Shown in pieces: positions 43,167 through 52,423 of a stretch of 64,000 bases of DNA. The stretch's first letter is position 1; every line of letters starts with the position of its first letter. Location: the NCBI GenBank assembly GCA_017963805.1, contig JAGCTE010000044.1:1-64000 (forward strand), read 5' to 3'. The notes beneath the pieces are model-generated. The model saw only the letters and a program-made list of their open reading frames with translations. It had not been told where the DNA came from and did no database searches. The position numbers and the translations under genes were made by a program. This DNA comes from a bacterium. GTDB taxonomy: Bacteria; Auribacterota; UBA3054.

Positions 43167-44887
43167 CAGTTGTCTATGCTCCAGTAAGATTCGAACTGCC
43201 CGGGCAGGTATCTCTCAAGGGACGAGCCGCCCACGAATTCCCTCAGTATGCTGTTTTCCGGAATAAGCGACGAGCCCATCGGCTCGAAGAAGCTGAGCAG
43301 CTGCAGAAGGCCTTTCGCCTTGGGGTACGCCGGGCTGTCGTGTTTTATCTGCAGAAGAAGCGGCTCGGCGATGGGCTTCAGAACGCACAGCTCGTAGAGG
43401 AACATGGAGTTGAAGATGGCGTCCGCGTGCTCCTGGTACGGGAAGATGTTCTTATATTCGCCGCGCCTGATGCTCGCCCACCTCATGATCGTCTGCTCGG
43501 CCGAATGCCCCCTGGTCCTGGCGTCGCGGACGATCCTCCTTATCATGCGGGAGTCGCTGGTGGAGATGTGATGGTGGCGGTCGAGGTTCAGGGGCGTCAG
43601 GGGCGAAATGTAAATATGGAAAACGTTTTCTTTGGGGATCCCCTGCGTCAGGAGCGGATTGAGGCCGTGGATGCCCTCGGCGATCAGTATCTGGCTCTCC
43701 TTCAAGTGCAGTTTCGGACCCACGCCCCTTGTCCCGGTTATGAAATCGTACTTGGGCAGCACGACTTCCCTGCCCTTTATAAGCTCGTTGATGTCGCTGT
43801 CGAGGAGCTCAATGTCCATGGCGTGGATGCTCTCGAAGTCATACTCGCCGTTTTCATCCCTGGGAGTTTTGTCGCGCTCCACGAAATAGCGGTCCATCTC
43901 CAAGGTGACCGGCTTGATGCCGCAGGTCTGCAGCGCGATGGCCAAGCGTTTCGAGAAGGTGGTCTTGCCGGAAGAGGACGGGCCGGCTATAAGGACCAGT
44001 TTCACCGTTTCCTTTTTCGCGATCTCCCTTGCGATGGAGGTTATCTGGGAAGCCTGGGCCGACTCCGAGACCAGTATCCCCTCGTGCGTTTCGCCTTTCT
44101 TTATGATGGCGTTCAGCTGCGGGACCGTGCCGACGTCGAGCTGGTTCGCGAGCTTGACGGCTTTTTTGAAAGCGTTGTCAACCAGCGTGATCTTCTCGGC
44201 CAGGGCTTCGGCCCTTTGGATGTCCGTCCGGCTCGGCACCAAAACGAATCCCATGGCGGACGGCCGGAGCGCCAGCCTCCTCAGGTATCCCATGGAGATG
44301 ACCAGCGGGCCGTGGAAATAATCGAAGTATTTCCCCACCCTGACGAAGTAGGCTTTCTCATCCTTGGCAAGCTTTTTCAAAAAATAGATCTTGTCTTCCT
44401 CGTTTTCCTCGGTCAATATCCTCTCGCCCTCTTCGACGGTTTTCTGTTCGAAGACTACGGGGACGTCGGCTTCGACCATCTCCCGCATTTTGTCCTCGAC
44501 CTTTTTGAGTTCTTCCTTCGAGACGGGCAGGGAGGAGCGGCAGAAAAGCCCGCCCATGGGCTGGCGGTAATCAGTGAAGATCTTGTGGTCCGGCAGGACT
44601 TCCTTGAACGCCGTGACAAGCAGAAGCACCAGACTGCGGTTGTAGAGAAGCCTGCCGATCTCATGCTTCCTCGTGAGGGGCTCGAGGCAAACGTCCTTTG
44701 GAGGAGCGTAGTTCAGGGTATGCAGCTCGTTGTCGCACAGCGCCGCGAGGTAAAGGTAGGGGTCTTCCGGGTAAGCGGCGGCGATTATATCCTTGAGTTT
44801 CGTTCCCAAGGGGGCGCAGAATGTCCTTCCGTCGGGAAGCGTGACGTAAATATTCGTCCTGGGAGACGTTTCTTTTATTTCCGGCAT
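43166..44887 (-). CDS. Nucleoside (uridine) kinase-like protein with N-terminal TGS-type domain
   Basis: A 573-residue ATP-dependent kinase of the uridine kinase-like family fused to threonyl-tRNA-synthetase-like N-terminal domains. The TGS-like part (about 10-70) is followed by a second synthetase-like segment including LAKDEKAYFVRVGKYFDYFHGPL. The kinase part has Walker A GPSSSGKTT (302-310), MDRYFVERDKTPRDENGEYDFE (about 331) and EGIHGLNP. It probably phosphorylates a nucleoside; the exact substrate is uncertain. First gene of the nucleoside operon, with a strong GAGGAG ribosome site. The stop overlaps the phosphopentomutase start (TGATG). Confidence 0.85.
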   Translation of the reverse strand: MPEIKETSPRTNIYVTLPDGRTFCAPLGTKLKDIIAAAYPEDPYLYLAALCDNELHTLNYAPPKDVCLEPLTRKHEIGRLLYNRSLVLLLVTAFKEVLPDHKIFTDYRQPMGGLFCRSSLPVSKEELKKVEDKMREMVEADVPVVFEQKTVEEGERILTEENEEDKIYFLKKLAKDEKAYFVRVGKYFDYFHGPLVISMGYLRRLALRPSAMGFVLVPSRTDIQRAEALAEKITLVDNAFKKAVKLANQLDVGTVPQLNAIIKKGETHEGILVSESAQASQITSIAREIAKKETVKLVLIAGPSSSGKTTFSKRLAIALQTCGIKPVTLEMDRYFVERDKTPRDENGEYDFESIHAMDIELLDSDINELIKGREVVLPKYDFITGTRGVGPKLHLKESQILIAEGIHGLNPLLTQGIPKENVFHIYISPLTPLNLDRHHHISTSDSRMIRRIVRDARTRGHSAEQTIMRWASIRRGEYKNIFPYQEHADAIFNSMFLYELCVLKPIAEPLLLQIKHDSPAYPKAKGLLQLLSFFEPMGSSLIPENSILREFVGGSSLERYLPGQFESYWSIDN

Positions 44888-44925
44888 GGTTTCTCCTCTT
44901 CAAGTTTAATGAATCAGACGATTAA

Positions 44926-44934
44926 ATTTTAGCA
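44926..44934 (-). promoter_or_regulatory. Extended -10 promoter of the nucleoside operon
   Basis: TGCTAAAAT on the minus strand, about 38 nt before the ATG at 44887. No good -35 is seen. The same nine bases precede the operon that starts at 21921. The leader is long enough for the GAGGAG ribosome site. Confidence 0.45.
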
Positions 44935-44941
44935 TTTTTTG

Positions 44942-44982
44942 AAACGCGCGCGCCCTTTTGGCGCCTATACCAAAACGCGCGC
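44942..44982. repeat. GC-rich direct repeat between divergent operons
   Basis: AAACGCGCGC occurs at 44942-44951 and 44973-44982, 31 bp apart. The intervening part contains GGCGCC and can pair partly with the flanks. It lies between the divergent nucleoside and asnS promoters, so it may bind a shared regulator or act as a hairpin. Confidence 0.4.
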
Positions 44983-44991
44983 CGTTTTTAG

Positions 44992-44997
44992 TATAAT
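44992..44997 (+). promoter_or_regulatory. -10 element of the asnS operon
   Basis: TATAAT, 40 nt upstream of the asnS ATG. No clear -35 at 16-18 nt; the second AAACGCGCGC repeat lies in that position. Confidence 0.5.
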
Positions 44998-45037
44998 TCA
45001 TAAGTTAATTTAACATTTCAACCTCGCATCTAAAATT

Positions 45038-46444
45038 ATGTCTTCTTCTCTGCCACGCACGAAAATCAAGGAACTGTTCCGTTCCTTTTCCGAATCCAAA
45101 GAAGTCCTTGTCAAGGGCTGGGTGAGGACCCGCCGCGACAGCAAGGGCGGTTTCTCATTCCTTGAAATAAACGACGGCTCCTGCTTCGACAACATCCAGG
45201 CCGTCGTTCCCAATACGCTTCCCAACTACGAGAGCGAAGTTTTGAAGCTGACGACCGGCGCCAGCGTCGCCGTAAGAGGCAAAGCCGTGGCGGCCGAGGG
45301 ACGCAAGCAGAGCGTCGAGATCCAGGCGGAGGAAGTTCTGGTCTACGGCTTCGCCGACCCCAACGAATATCCGCTCTTCAAGCAGAGGATGTCGGTAGAG
45401 TACCTCCGCGACATAGCGCACCTCCGCCCCCGCACCAACATAATCGGCGCCATGGAGAGGGTGAGGAACTGCGCCGCCATGGCCATCCACGAATTCTTCC
45501 AGAGCAGGGGCTTCGTCTGGGTGCACACGCCGCTCATCACGACCGCCGACTGCGAAGGCGCCGGGCAGATGTTCAAGGTCACCACTCTCGATCTCAACGC
45601 GCTTCCCAGAACCGAGGACGGCGCCGTCGACTACAAGGAGGACTTCTTCGGCAAGCCTTCCTTTCTGACAGTATCGGGGCAGCTGGACGCCGAGAACTAC
45701 GCCTGCGCCCTTGGCGACGTCTACACTTTCGGCCCGACCTTCAGGGCCGAGAATTCCAACACGCCGCGCCACCTCGCCGAGTTCTGGATGGTGGAGCCGG
45801 AAATGGCTTTCGCGGACCTCAACGACAACATGGAGATCGCGGAGGCTTTCGTAAAGCACATCGTCAGGACCGTGCTGGAAAAATGCCCCGACGAGATCGC
45901 TTTCTTCGACCAGCGCGTGCAGCCCGGACTTAAATCCCAGCTAGAAGAGATACTGGGCCAGGAATTCGAGCGCTGCACCTACACGAGGGCCCTGGAGATC
46001 CTTTCCGCATCCGGCCGCAAGTGGGAGTTCCCCATCAATTGGGGCGACGATCTGCAGACCGAGCACGAGCGCTATCTCACGGAAGAATATTTCAAGAAGC
46101 CCGTCTTCGTCATCGACTGGCCGGCCTCCCTGAAGCCCTTCTACATGAAAGTGAACGACGACGGCAAGACCGTGCGCGCCATGGACTGCCTTGTCCCCCG
46201 CTTCGGCGAAATAATTGGCGGCAGCCAGCGCGAGGAAGACCTTTCCGTCATGGATAGGCGCATAGAGGAGCTCGGCATGAAGAAAGAGGAGTACTGGTGG
46301 TACAGGGACCTCAGGCGCTTCGGCACCGTCCCCCACTCCGGCTTCGGCTTGGGATTCGAGAGGATCATTCTCTTCGTCACCGGCATCGCCAACATCAGGG
46401 ACGTCATCCCATTCCCCAGGACTCCCAGGAACGCCAATTTCTAA
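45038..46444 (+). CDS. asnS: Asparaginyl-tRNA synthetase
   Basis: Class IIb synthetase that charges tRNA-Asn. The 468-residue protein has an N-terminal OB-fold anticodon domain ([19 protein letters not shown], about 23-41). The catalytic core has motif 2 [21 protein letters not shown] (about 234) and motif 3 [12 protein letters not shown] (about 437). The AsnRS-type [10 protein letters not shown] segment separates it from AspRS and LysRS. Its own promoter precedes it. cysC begins 3 nt after the stop. Confidence 0.96.
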   Translation: MSSSLPRTKIKELFRSFSESKEVLVKGWVRTRRDSKGGFSFLEINDGSCFDNIQAVVPNTLPNYESEVLKLTTGASVAVRGKAVAAEGRKQSVEIQAEEVLVYGFADPNEYPLFKQRMSVEYLRDIAHLRPRTNIIGAMERVRNCAAMAIHEFFQSRGFVWVHTPLITTADCEGAGQMFKVTTLDLNALPRTEDGAVDYKEDFFGKPSFLTVSGQLDAENYACALGDVYTFGPTFRAENSNTPRHLAEFWMVEPEMAFADLNDNMEIAEAFVKHIVRTVLEKCPDEIAFFDQRVQPGLKSQLEEILGQEFERCTYTRALEILSASGRKWEFPINWGDDLQTEHERYLTEEYFKKPVFVIDWPASLKPFYMKVNDDGKTVRAMDCLVPRFGEIIGGSQREEDLSVMDRRIEELGMKKEEYWWYRDLRRFGTVPHSGFGLGFERIILFVTGIANIRDVIPFPRTPRNANF

Positions 46445-46447
46445 AAA

Positions 46448-47056
46448 ATGAGCGAAGAGAAAAACATCGTCTGGCACAAGCAGAGCGTGACTAGGGAGCT
46501 CAGGGAAAAAGCGAACGGCCACAAGGGCTGCGTCCTTTGGTACACCGGGTTGTCGGGCAGCGGCAAATCGACCGTCGCCAACGAGGTCGAGAAAAAGCTT
46601 ATGGCTCTCGGCGTGAAAAGCTACCTCCTTGACGGCGACAACATAAGGCACGGTTTGAATTCCGACCTCGGCTTCACCAAGGAGGACCGCGAGGAGAACA
46701 TAAGGCGCATCGGCGAAGTGGCGAAACTCTTCGCGGATTCCGGAACGGTGACCGGGGTGGCTTTCATCTCCCCCTACAGATCCGACAGGAAAAGGGCCAG
46801 GGACATAGTGGAGAGCTCCGGGCTGGATTTCATAGAGATCTATGTGAAGTGCCCCCTTGAAGTCTGCGAGCAAAGAGACCCTAAGGGACTCTACAAAAAA
46901 GCCAGGCTCGGGGAGATCAAAAACTTCACCGGGCTCGACGCTCCCTACGAGGAGCCGACGACATGCGAGCTGGTCCTCATGAGCTCTTCGGCCCCGCCGG
47001 CGGAGCTTGCGGACAAAGTCTTAGAAACGTTAAAGCAAAAACACATTTTGTTGTAA
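46448..47056 (+). CDS. cysC: Adenylylsulfate (APS) kinase
   Basis: Phosphorylates APS to PAPS, the sulfate donor for assimilation or sulfation. The 202-residue protein has Walker [10 protein letters not shown] (34-42), [16 protein letters not shown] (about 60-75), [13 protein letters not shown] and [17 protein letters not shown]. Stand-alone CysC here has no cysD/N partner nearby; PAPS might serve polysaccharide or lipid sulfation rather than sulfide production (inference). It lies between asnS and a HEAT-repeat lipoprotein gene. Confidence 0.94.
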   Translation: MSEEKNIVWHKQSVTRELREKANGHKGCVLWYTGLSGSGKSTVANEVEKKLMALGVKSYLLDGDNIRHGLNSDLGFTKEDREENIRRIGEVAKLFADSGTVTGVAFISPYRSDRKRARDIVESSGLDFIEIYVKCPLEVCEQRDPKGLYKKARLGEIKNFTGLDAPYEEPTTCELVLMSSSAPPAELADKVLETLKQKHILL

Positions 47057-47101
47057 AATAGACTTGTGGCCCCTTTAAAAACCAGGCGGCCCCTAAAAAA
47101 G

Positions 47102-48037
47102 ATGCTCAAGTATTTCAACATTTCAGTTTTGGCAATGCTTCTTGTTTTCTCGCTCGACGGCTGCAAGAAAGAAAAGAACGAACCGGAGAAGCCCGTTGGC
47201 GAAGTTAAAGAGACCAAAGACATGGGCGCGAGAGCTCCCCGCAAAAAGATCAAGGACACTCTTTCCGGCCTCGAGGAAGAGGACCGCGCCGCGGCCCTGA
47301 AGCTTCTCAGGGAAGAACACCGCGAGCAAAAGAACAAGAAGGAGGAAGAGGAGAACGTCGAGATGACGCCCGGCTTCTTCCCCGTCTCGGACGGCGCCAA
47401 GCAGCTTATCGACGAAGCCAACCTCCTGCTGCGCCAGGGCGCCGACACGGACAGCAAGATAGAAGCCCTGGAAAATCTGATCGGTATCGACCATCCTGAC
47501 ATACTGCCGACCATAGAGCTCGCCCTTGACGACGAAGACCCCGTCGTCAGGGAAGTGGCGCTGGACGCCATCATGAACATCAACAGCGAGGAAGTCGTCC
47601 CTGTCGTCGTGAAAGCGCTCGACGACCCCGAACCGGATCTCAGGCTAGTCTCACTGGACGCCTTGATGGACGTAAAAAGCCCGAGCATCAACGACGCCCT
47701 GCAGAAGGCCATGAAGGACGAGAGCGAGGAAGTGAGGGAAGGCGTCATGGACCTGCTCTTCATCTCCGAAAACCCCGCGGCGCTCCCGACCATCAAGACG
47801 GCCTTCGCCGATTCCAGCCCGGCCATCAGGGAAGGCGCGCTGATGTGCATCGAGGACATAAGGGACAAGGGCGCGCTCGACATCCTCATCTACGACGGCA
47901 TGCTCAGCGATTACGAGGACGTCAGGGAGGCGAGCAAGGAAGCGCTGGAGTTCATCACCGACGAAGAGTTCGAGACTTACGACGAAGCCAAGGACTGGTG
48001 GAGCAAGAACCGCGACTCCTTCGAGTTTGATTTTTAA
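47102..48037 (+). CDS. HEAT-repeat lipoprotein
   Basis: A 311-residue predicted lipoprotein. The signal peptide ends in FSLDGC (cysteine 21). An acidic and basic, helical segment (about 22-100) precedes at least four to five HEAT-like repeats (about 110-290): DPVVREVALDAIMNI, DPEPDLRLVSLDALMDV, ESEEVREGVMDLLFI, SSPAIREGALMCIEDI and YEDVREASKEALEFI. Such solenoids mediate protein binding; there is no enzyme motif. A GTG at 47066 would add 12 residues and lies 6 nt after a TAAAAT sequence. Neither start has a clear ribosome binding site. The gene stops 2 nt before the radical SAM gene. Confidence 0.82.
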   Translation: MLKYFNISVLAMLLVFSLDGCKKEKNEPEKPVGEVKETKDMGARAPRKKIKDTLSGLEEEDRAAALKLLREEHREQKNKKEEEENVEMTPGFFPVSDGAKQLIDEANLLLRQGADTDSKIEALENLIGIDHPDILPTIELALDDEDPVVREVALDAIMNINSEEVVPVVVKALDDPEPDLRLVSLDALMDVKSPSINDALQKAMKDESEEVREGVMDLLFISENPAALPTIKTAFADSSPAIREGALMCIEDIRDKGALDILIYDGMLSDYEDVREASKEALEFITDEEFETYDEAKDWWSKNRDSFEFDF

Positions 48038-48039
48038 AG

Positions 48040-49527
48040 ATGAAGATCTCCATAAGCTATCCTCCCCTTCCGAGCGAGCTGGGAGTTCCGCTCCTTGGTC
48101 AGAACCGCCAGTTCCAGTACTTCCACAAGCCGACCTACATCTACCCGATGGTGCCGGCTTACGCCGCTTCGCTCCTTAAGGAAAACGGCCACGAAGTATT
48201 TTGGCAGGACGGCATAGCGGAGAAAAAAACTTACGACGAATGGGAAAAGGAGCTGCTTGGCGTTTCCCCCGACATCGTCGTCTTCGAGAGCAAGTGTCCG
48301 GTAATAGAGAAGCACTGGAAACTTATAGACAGCCTTAAGGAAAAACTTCCGGAAACGCTTTTCGTTTTGGTCGGCGACCACGTCACGGCAAGGCCATTGG
48401 AATCTTTTTCCAATTCCAAGGTCGACATCGTCATAACTGGCGGCGACTACGATTTCCTGCTTCTCGACCTAGCAAATCATCTGGAAAAAGGAACGCCGCT
48501 CCCTCCCGGCTTCTACGTAAGCGAAATCGCGAAGCGCGTAAAAGTTGAGAACGCGGAAGAAAAGGACGGCGTTTTCTTCACCGGGAAAGCGCTTCTTGAT
48601 CACGACGTCAACTCCCTCCCCTTCATCGACAGGGATCTGACCAAATGGCGTCTCTACGCCTACGAGAACGGCAACTTCAAATACCCGCCGGGGACCTACA
48701 CTTATTCCGGCCGCGACTGCTGGTGGGGAAAGTGCACCTTCTGCGTCTGGGACAACACCATTAATCCCTGCGGCAGCTACCGCAGCTTTTCTCCCGAGCG
48801 GCTTTTCGCCGAAGTGAAGCATATAATCGACAATTATCACGTGAAAGAGATCTTCGACGACGCCGGCAGCATGTTCGCCGGGGACAGGATGAAGAAATTC
48901 TGCCGCCTTTTGATCGAGAGCGGCTACAATAAGAAGGCGGTCTTCGGCTGCAACATGCGCTTCGACGGCATGGACAAAGAAGGCTACGACCTTATGAAGA
49001 AAGCCAATTTCCGCTTCGTCCTCTTCGGCCTCGAATCCGGCAACCAGAAGACCCTGGACCGCATAAATAAGGGCATCACTCTCGAGCAGATCGAAAAGGG
49101 CGCCAAGCTCTGCAAAGAAGCCGGGCTCCAGCCGCACGTGACCTTGATGCTCGGCTACCCTTGGGAGACTCTGGAGGATGCCAAAAGGACCGTCGATTTC
49201 GCGAAACGGCTTTTCAAGCTCGGCTACATCGACACGTTGCAAGCGACCGTCTGCATTCCCTATCCCGGAACGCCTCTTTACAAAGAATGCGAGGAAAACG
49301 GATGGCTGCTGACGAAAAATTATTCCGACTACGATATGCGCGGCATGGTCATGAAGTCCCCCATCAGCGAAAAAGAGCTCATGGATCTCACGCGCCAGAT
49401 ATACCGCTCTTTTATGAGCCCCTCCTTCATCTGGCGCAAAATTATCGGGATCCGCTCGTTTTCCGACATAAAATTCCTCTTTACGGCCAGCCTTAGGGTT
49501 CTGGGACATCTTACTGATTTCAGCTAA
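48040..49527 (+). CDS. Radical SAM protein with B12-binding-like N-terminal domain
   Basis: A 495-residue cytoplasmic enzyme. The N-terminal ~150 residues have the Rossmann-like layout of cobalamin-binding radical SAM proteins (YPMVPAYAASLLKENGHEV, IVVFESKCPVIEKHW), though no DxHxxG cobalamin motif is visible. The radical SAM core starts at GRDCWWGKCTFCVW (about 225-238): Cys227, Cys232 and Cys235, giving CX4CX2C in place of the common CX3CX2C. The CWWG..C.FC form is seen in peptide-modifying members. LGLES-like LFGLESGNQKTLDRINKG and LMLGYPWET follow. The substrate is unknown; no precursor peptide was spotted. It is the last gene of the asnS operon. Confidence 0.82.
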   Translation: MKISISYPPLPSELGVPLLGQNRQFQYFHKPTYIYPMVPAYAASLLKENGHEVFWQDGIAEKKTYDEWEKELLGVSPDIVVFESKCPVIEKHWKLIDSLKEKLPETLFVLVGDHVTARPLESFSNSKVDIVITGGDYDFLLLDLANHLEKGTPLPPGFYVSEIAKRVKVENAEEKDGVFFTGKALLDHDVNSLPFIDRDLTKWRLYAYENGNFKYPPGTYTYSGRDCWWGKCTFCVWDNTINPCGSYRSFSPERLFAEVKHIIDNYHVKEIFDDAGSMFAGDRMKKFCRLLIESGYNKKAVFGCNMRFDGMDKEGYDLMKKANFRFVLFGLESGNQKTLDRINKGITLEQIEKGAKLCKEAGLQPHVTLMLGYPWETLEDAKRTVDFAKRLFKLGYIDTLQATVCIPYPGTPLYKECEENGWLLTKNYSDYDMRGMVMKSPISEKELMDLTRQIYRSFMSPSFIWRKIIGIRSFSDIKFLFTASLRVLGHLTDFS

Positions 49528-49576
49528 GATAAGCGTTAATCGCCCGTTCCCGAAATTTTGTAATTATGTGATGGGC

Positions 49577-49606
49577 TTGATTTTAAGTCATACCTTATAG
49601 TATAAT
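49577..49606 (+). promoter_or_regulatory. Sigma-70 promoter of the first CotH gene
   Basis: TTGATT (49577-49582), 18-nt spacer, TATAAT (49601-49606). Leader about 30 nt. The same -35/-10 pair precedes the second CotH gene. Confidence 0.75.
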
Positions 49607-49641
49607 CGGACGCTGGTTTTATCAATTTGGAAAAAATCCCA

Positions 49642-52311
49642 ATGAAATCAGTGCTCAAAACAATTCTCTTTCTGGGCCTTAGCGCCCTCTCAGTTCGCTC
49701 AGAACTTCCCTCCAATCTCGTCTCAGCCAACTGGATCGAATCCGAAGGCGGCTACATCAACACCGGCATCAACCAGTACGGCTCTTCCCTTTCCGAACTT
49801 GACTGCGTTTTAGAGTTCACCACCCTCAATTACCCCAAGCGGCGCCTTATGGGTTTCAACGGCGCCGGCCCGAAGAACTACGTGGGCATCAGCCCCGACA
49901 ACAAGTTCGACCTTTGGAACGTTTCCCAAATGGAAGCCGAGTCGAACGTCAAATACCACTTGCATCTTACACAGGACCCCGTGGTCGCCGTGCTTGACAT
50001 ATATAGTTATAACGAAAATCCCGAGAACGAAGTCCTTCTGGAGAAGATGGTCTGCAACGCCAACGGCATCAACAATAGCGAATGCCAGCTCTTCATCATC
50101 GCCTCCAATCCGAACTACCACTGCTACGACGTCAGGCTCTACAACTTCAAGATCCTTCTTGACGGCGAGCTGAAAAGGGATTTCTCCCCTGTCATGGACA
50201 TAGAATCCCACAAGGCCGGAATGTATGACAGCGTGAGCGGCGAGACCTTTTACGCCAGCAACGAAGGCAAACTGATCTGCGACGCCCTTGATTACTCTTA
50301 CGGTGAAGGCGAAAGCAAGGTCTGCCCTGACGGCGACACCCTCTACCTCCCCTCCTACGCCGACTACTCCAACCTCGACGCTCTCCGCTTCCCCGCCGGC
50401 ACCGTTCTTTCCGGCACCACCGGCGAAAACCTGACCGTGGGCACGGACGCCCTTGACATGCGCGTGCTTTTCGGCGACGACATGGAAGCCGGCGAAAGGT
50501 ATCCTGTGACTGTCAGCTTCCCCTCCGGCGCCGCGACGAGCTTCTACCTCGCCAAGAGCGCCAACATCCCCGCCCTCTTCGTCAACCTCGACGCCACAAG
50601 CGTTGAGATGATCAACAAGAGCAAGGCCAATTCCGCTTCCGGCGCGGCGCTGAAGATCGCCCCCGACGGCACCGCATCCCCGCTTCTCGAGGTCAAGAAG
50701 TTCGCGGGCCGCGGCAACACGAGCTGGACTTATTCCGGCGACAAGAAGCCTTACAAGATCAACCTGGCCGAGAAATACAATTTGATCGCTTCCAAAAGCC
50801 CCAACAAAAAATTCGCCCTGCTCTCGCTTAACCTGCAGGACAGAAAAGACCGCAGCTGCCTCAAGGAATTCGTCGCCCACGAGCTGGCTGAGTCTATGGA
50901 CATGAGCTTTGTCCCTGGCATGGAATTCGTCGACCTCTACGTCAACGGTTCCTACCGCGGCATCTATGTCATCAAGGAACGCATAACCATCGGGTCCGAC
51001 AGGATCAACATCCACGAACCGAAATTCCTCTATGAGGACGAAACTTCCACCACGAGAGTGGTGCAGCAAAGCGGCATCAAGGGCGTTGACGGAGCCGAGG
51101 GCGACGAGGGCGATGAGGAGCCCTTCAAAGTCTCCAGCTGGAACGTTCCGGCAGCCACCGAGACCATCTTAAGCGAGAACGACGATGAAGACCCCGCTTT
51201 GAAAGCCGGCATCCAGGCTTACCAGTACGCCACCGGCTCACAGCTCCAGGGCGGCAAGGACGGCGGCGTGATCATCGAAATGAACGTCTGCTATTCCGCC
51301 TACTTATATGACGAGCCCAGCTTTTTCATCACCAGGAGAGGCCAGATATTCAACCTGAAGACCTCCGAGTGCGGCACCAAGGAGCAAGTCCAGAGGATCG
51401 CGATCTTCGTGCAGGAAATGGAGGACGCCCTCTTCAGCGAGACCGGCTTCAACGCCAAGGGCAAACATTATTCGAAATACATCGATGTCGCCAGCATGGC
51501 CAAGCACGTCGCTCTGGACGGCTTCATGGCCAACTCCGACTTCTGCATCATCAGCACTTACTTCTACATCGACGCCAACCCCGCTACCGGCGAATATATC
51601 GGAAAGCTCAAGGCCGAGCCGGTTTGGGACTACGATTTCGCCCAGGTCAATTCCAGCCACATCTACGTCAACAGCGCCAGCAGGATGTGCTACGTTCCCC
51701 ACTTCTTCAACAAGGCGGACTTCGTCAAGGCCCTCTATGAGATCCAGAATGACGAGACCGGCTTCACTAAGAGGATCGCCGAACTGAACGGCGGCGAACT
51801 GGACGATCTGGCCGCTAAGCTTATGCCCACCTACAAACTGAATTTCCTCAGATGGGGCAGCGACTCCGTATTCGACAGCGAAGTCCTCAGGAACAGCATG
51901 AGGACCAGAGAGGCCAGCTGGAACAGCCTCTGGAAACCGGATACACAGCTCCTGGGCGCCTGGGTGGACGAAGCCCCCGCTCCCCAGTATTCCTTCTTCT
52001 CCTTCAACGCTTCCGAATCCGCTGACATTTCCGTCTTCAATTACGGCACCGCCGGCGAATACCAGTGGTACAAGCTTGATGAGGAAGACAACTCCCTGAA
52101 AGCCATCGAGGGCGAGACGGAAGCGACCATAGATCCCACCTATTACGGCAAAGGCGAATACGTCTGCGCCATCAGCGGCGTCAACCTGGAGCCCCAGGCC
52201 GGCGGTCAGAACGTGACGCTCTACACCGCTCCCTTTGTTTTCGGCGCTCCGGAGCCCGGAATGATCGGAATGCTCCTTGCCGCGACGGCTTTTTTGCTTC
52301 GCAGAAAGTGA
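49642..52311 (+). CDS. CotH-kinase-fold surface protein with PEP-CTERM tail, copy 1
   Basis: An 889-residue exported protein. Signal peptide about 1-20, then a LamG-like sheet domain (about 22-200: SANWIESEGGYINTGI, PKRRLMGFNGAGPKNY). A CotH kinase-like domain covers about 340-780 with RGNTSWTYSGDKKPYKINL near 357, VDLYVNGSYRGIYVIKER near 430 and PVWDYDFAQ near 660, the metal-binding Asp segment. It contains an acidic insertion (about 470-530: EGDEGDEEP, SENDDEDPAL). An Ig-like domain (YQWYKLDEE) precedes APEPGMIGMLLAATAFLLRRK. CotH proteins phosphorylate spore-coat proteins in Bacillus; extracellular phosphorylation here is an inference. The ATG at 49642 is chosen over a TTG at 49627. Confidence 0.88.
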   Translation: MKSVLKTILFLGLSALSVRSELPSNLVSANWIESEGGYINTGINQYGSSLSELDCVLEFTTLNYPKRRLMGFNGAGPKNYVGISPDNKFDLWNVSQMEAESNVKYHLHLTQDPVVAVLDIYSYNENPENEVLLEKMVCNANGINNSECQLFIIASNPNYHCYDVRLYNFKILLDGELKRDFSPVMDIESHKAGMYDSVSGETFYASNEGKLICDALDYSYGEGESKVCPDGDTLYLPSYADYSNLDALRFPAGTVLSGTTGENLTVGTDALDMRVLFGDDMEAGERYPVTVSFPSGAATSFYLAKSANIPALFVNLDATSVEMINKSKANSASGAALKIAPDGTASPLLEVKKFAGRGNTSWTYSGDKKPYKINLAEKYNLIASKSPNKKFALLSLNLQDRKDRSCLKEFVAHELAESMDMSFVPGMEFVDLYVNGSYRGIYVIKERITIGSDRINIHEPKFLYEDETSTTRVVQQSGIKGVDGAEGDEGDEEPFKVSSWNVPAATETILSENDDEDPALKAGIQAYQYATGSQLQGGKDGGVIIEMNVCYSAYLYDEPSFFITRRGQIFNLKTSECGTKEQVQRIAIFVQEMEDALFSETGFNAKGKHYSKYIDVASMAKHVALDGFMANSDFCIISTYFYIDANPATGEYIGKLKAEPVWDYDFAQVNSSHIYVNSASRMCYVPHFFNKADFVKALYEIQNDETGFTKRIAELNGGELDDLAAKLMPTYKLNFLRWGSDSVFDSEVLRNSMRTREASWNSLWKPDTQLLGAWVDEAPAPQYSFFSFNASESADISVFNYGTAGEYQWYKLDEEDNSLKAIEGETEATIDPTYYGKGEYVCAISGVNLEPQAGGQNVTLYTAPFVFGAPEPGMIGMLLAATAFLLRRK

Positions 52312-52326
52312 TCGCTCTGCAAAAAT

Positions 52327-52353
52327 GCCCCCGGCTCAAACCGGGGGCTTTTT
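52327..52353 (+). terminator. Rho-independent terminator after the first CotH gene
   Basis: GCCCCCGG, loop CTCAAA, CCGGGGGC, then TTTTT. Perfect 8-bp GC stem 16 nt after the stop codon; it separates the two CotH transcription units. Confidence 0.93.
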
Positions 52354-52363
52354 GTTTGACAAT

Positions 52364-52392
52364 TTGATTTTTCCCCTTAAAAGAAATATAAT
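52364..52392 (+). promoter_or_regulatory. Sigma-70 promoter of the second CotH gene
   Basis: TTGATT (52364-52369), 17-nt spacer, TATAAT (52387-52392). The leader is about 25 nt to the ATG at 52424, with no strong Shine-Dalgarno sequence. Confidence 0.78.
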
Positions 52393-52423
52393 TTTAGACA
52401 AGAGATATCGCCGTAAAAGCCGC

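Noticed and set aside
49627-49641. TTG start adding five residues to the first CotH protein
   Set aside because: The added residues precede a standard ATG and the signal peptide; no ribosome site supports the TTG.
52277-52423. N-terminal extension of the second CotH protein upstream of 52424
   Set aside because: The frame upstream is open but crosses the terminator and the promoter of the gene.
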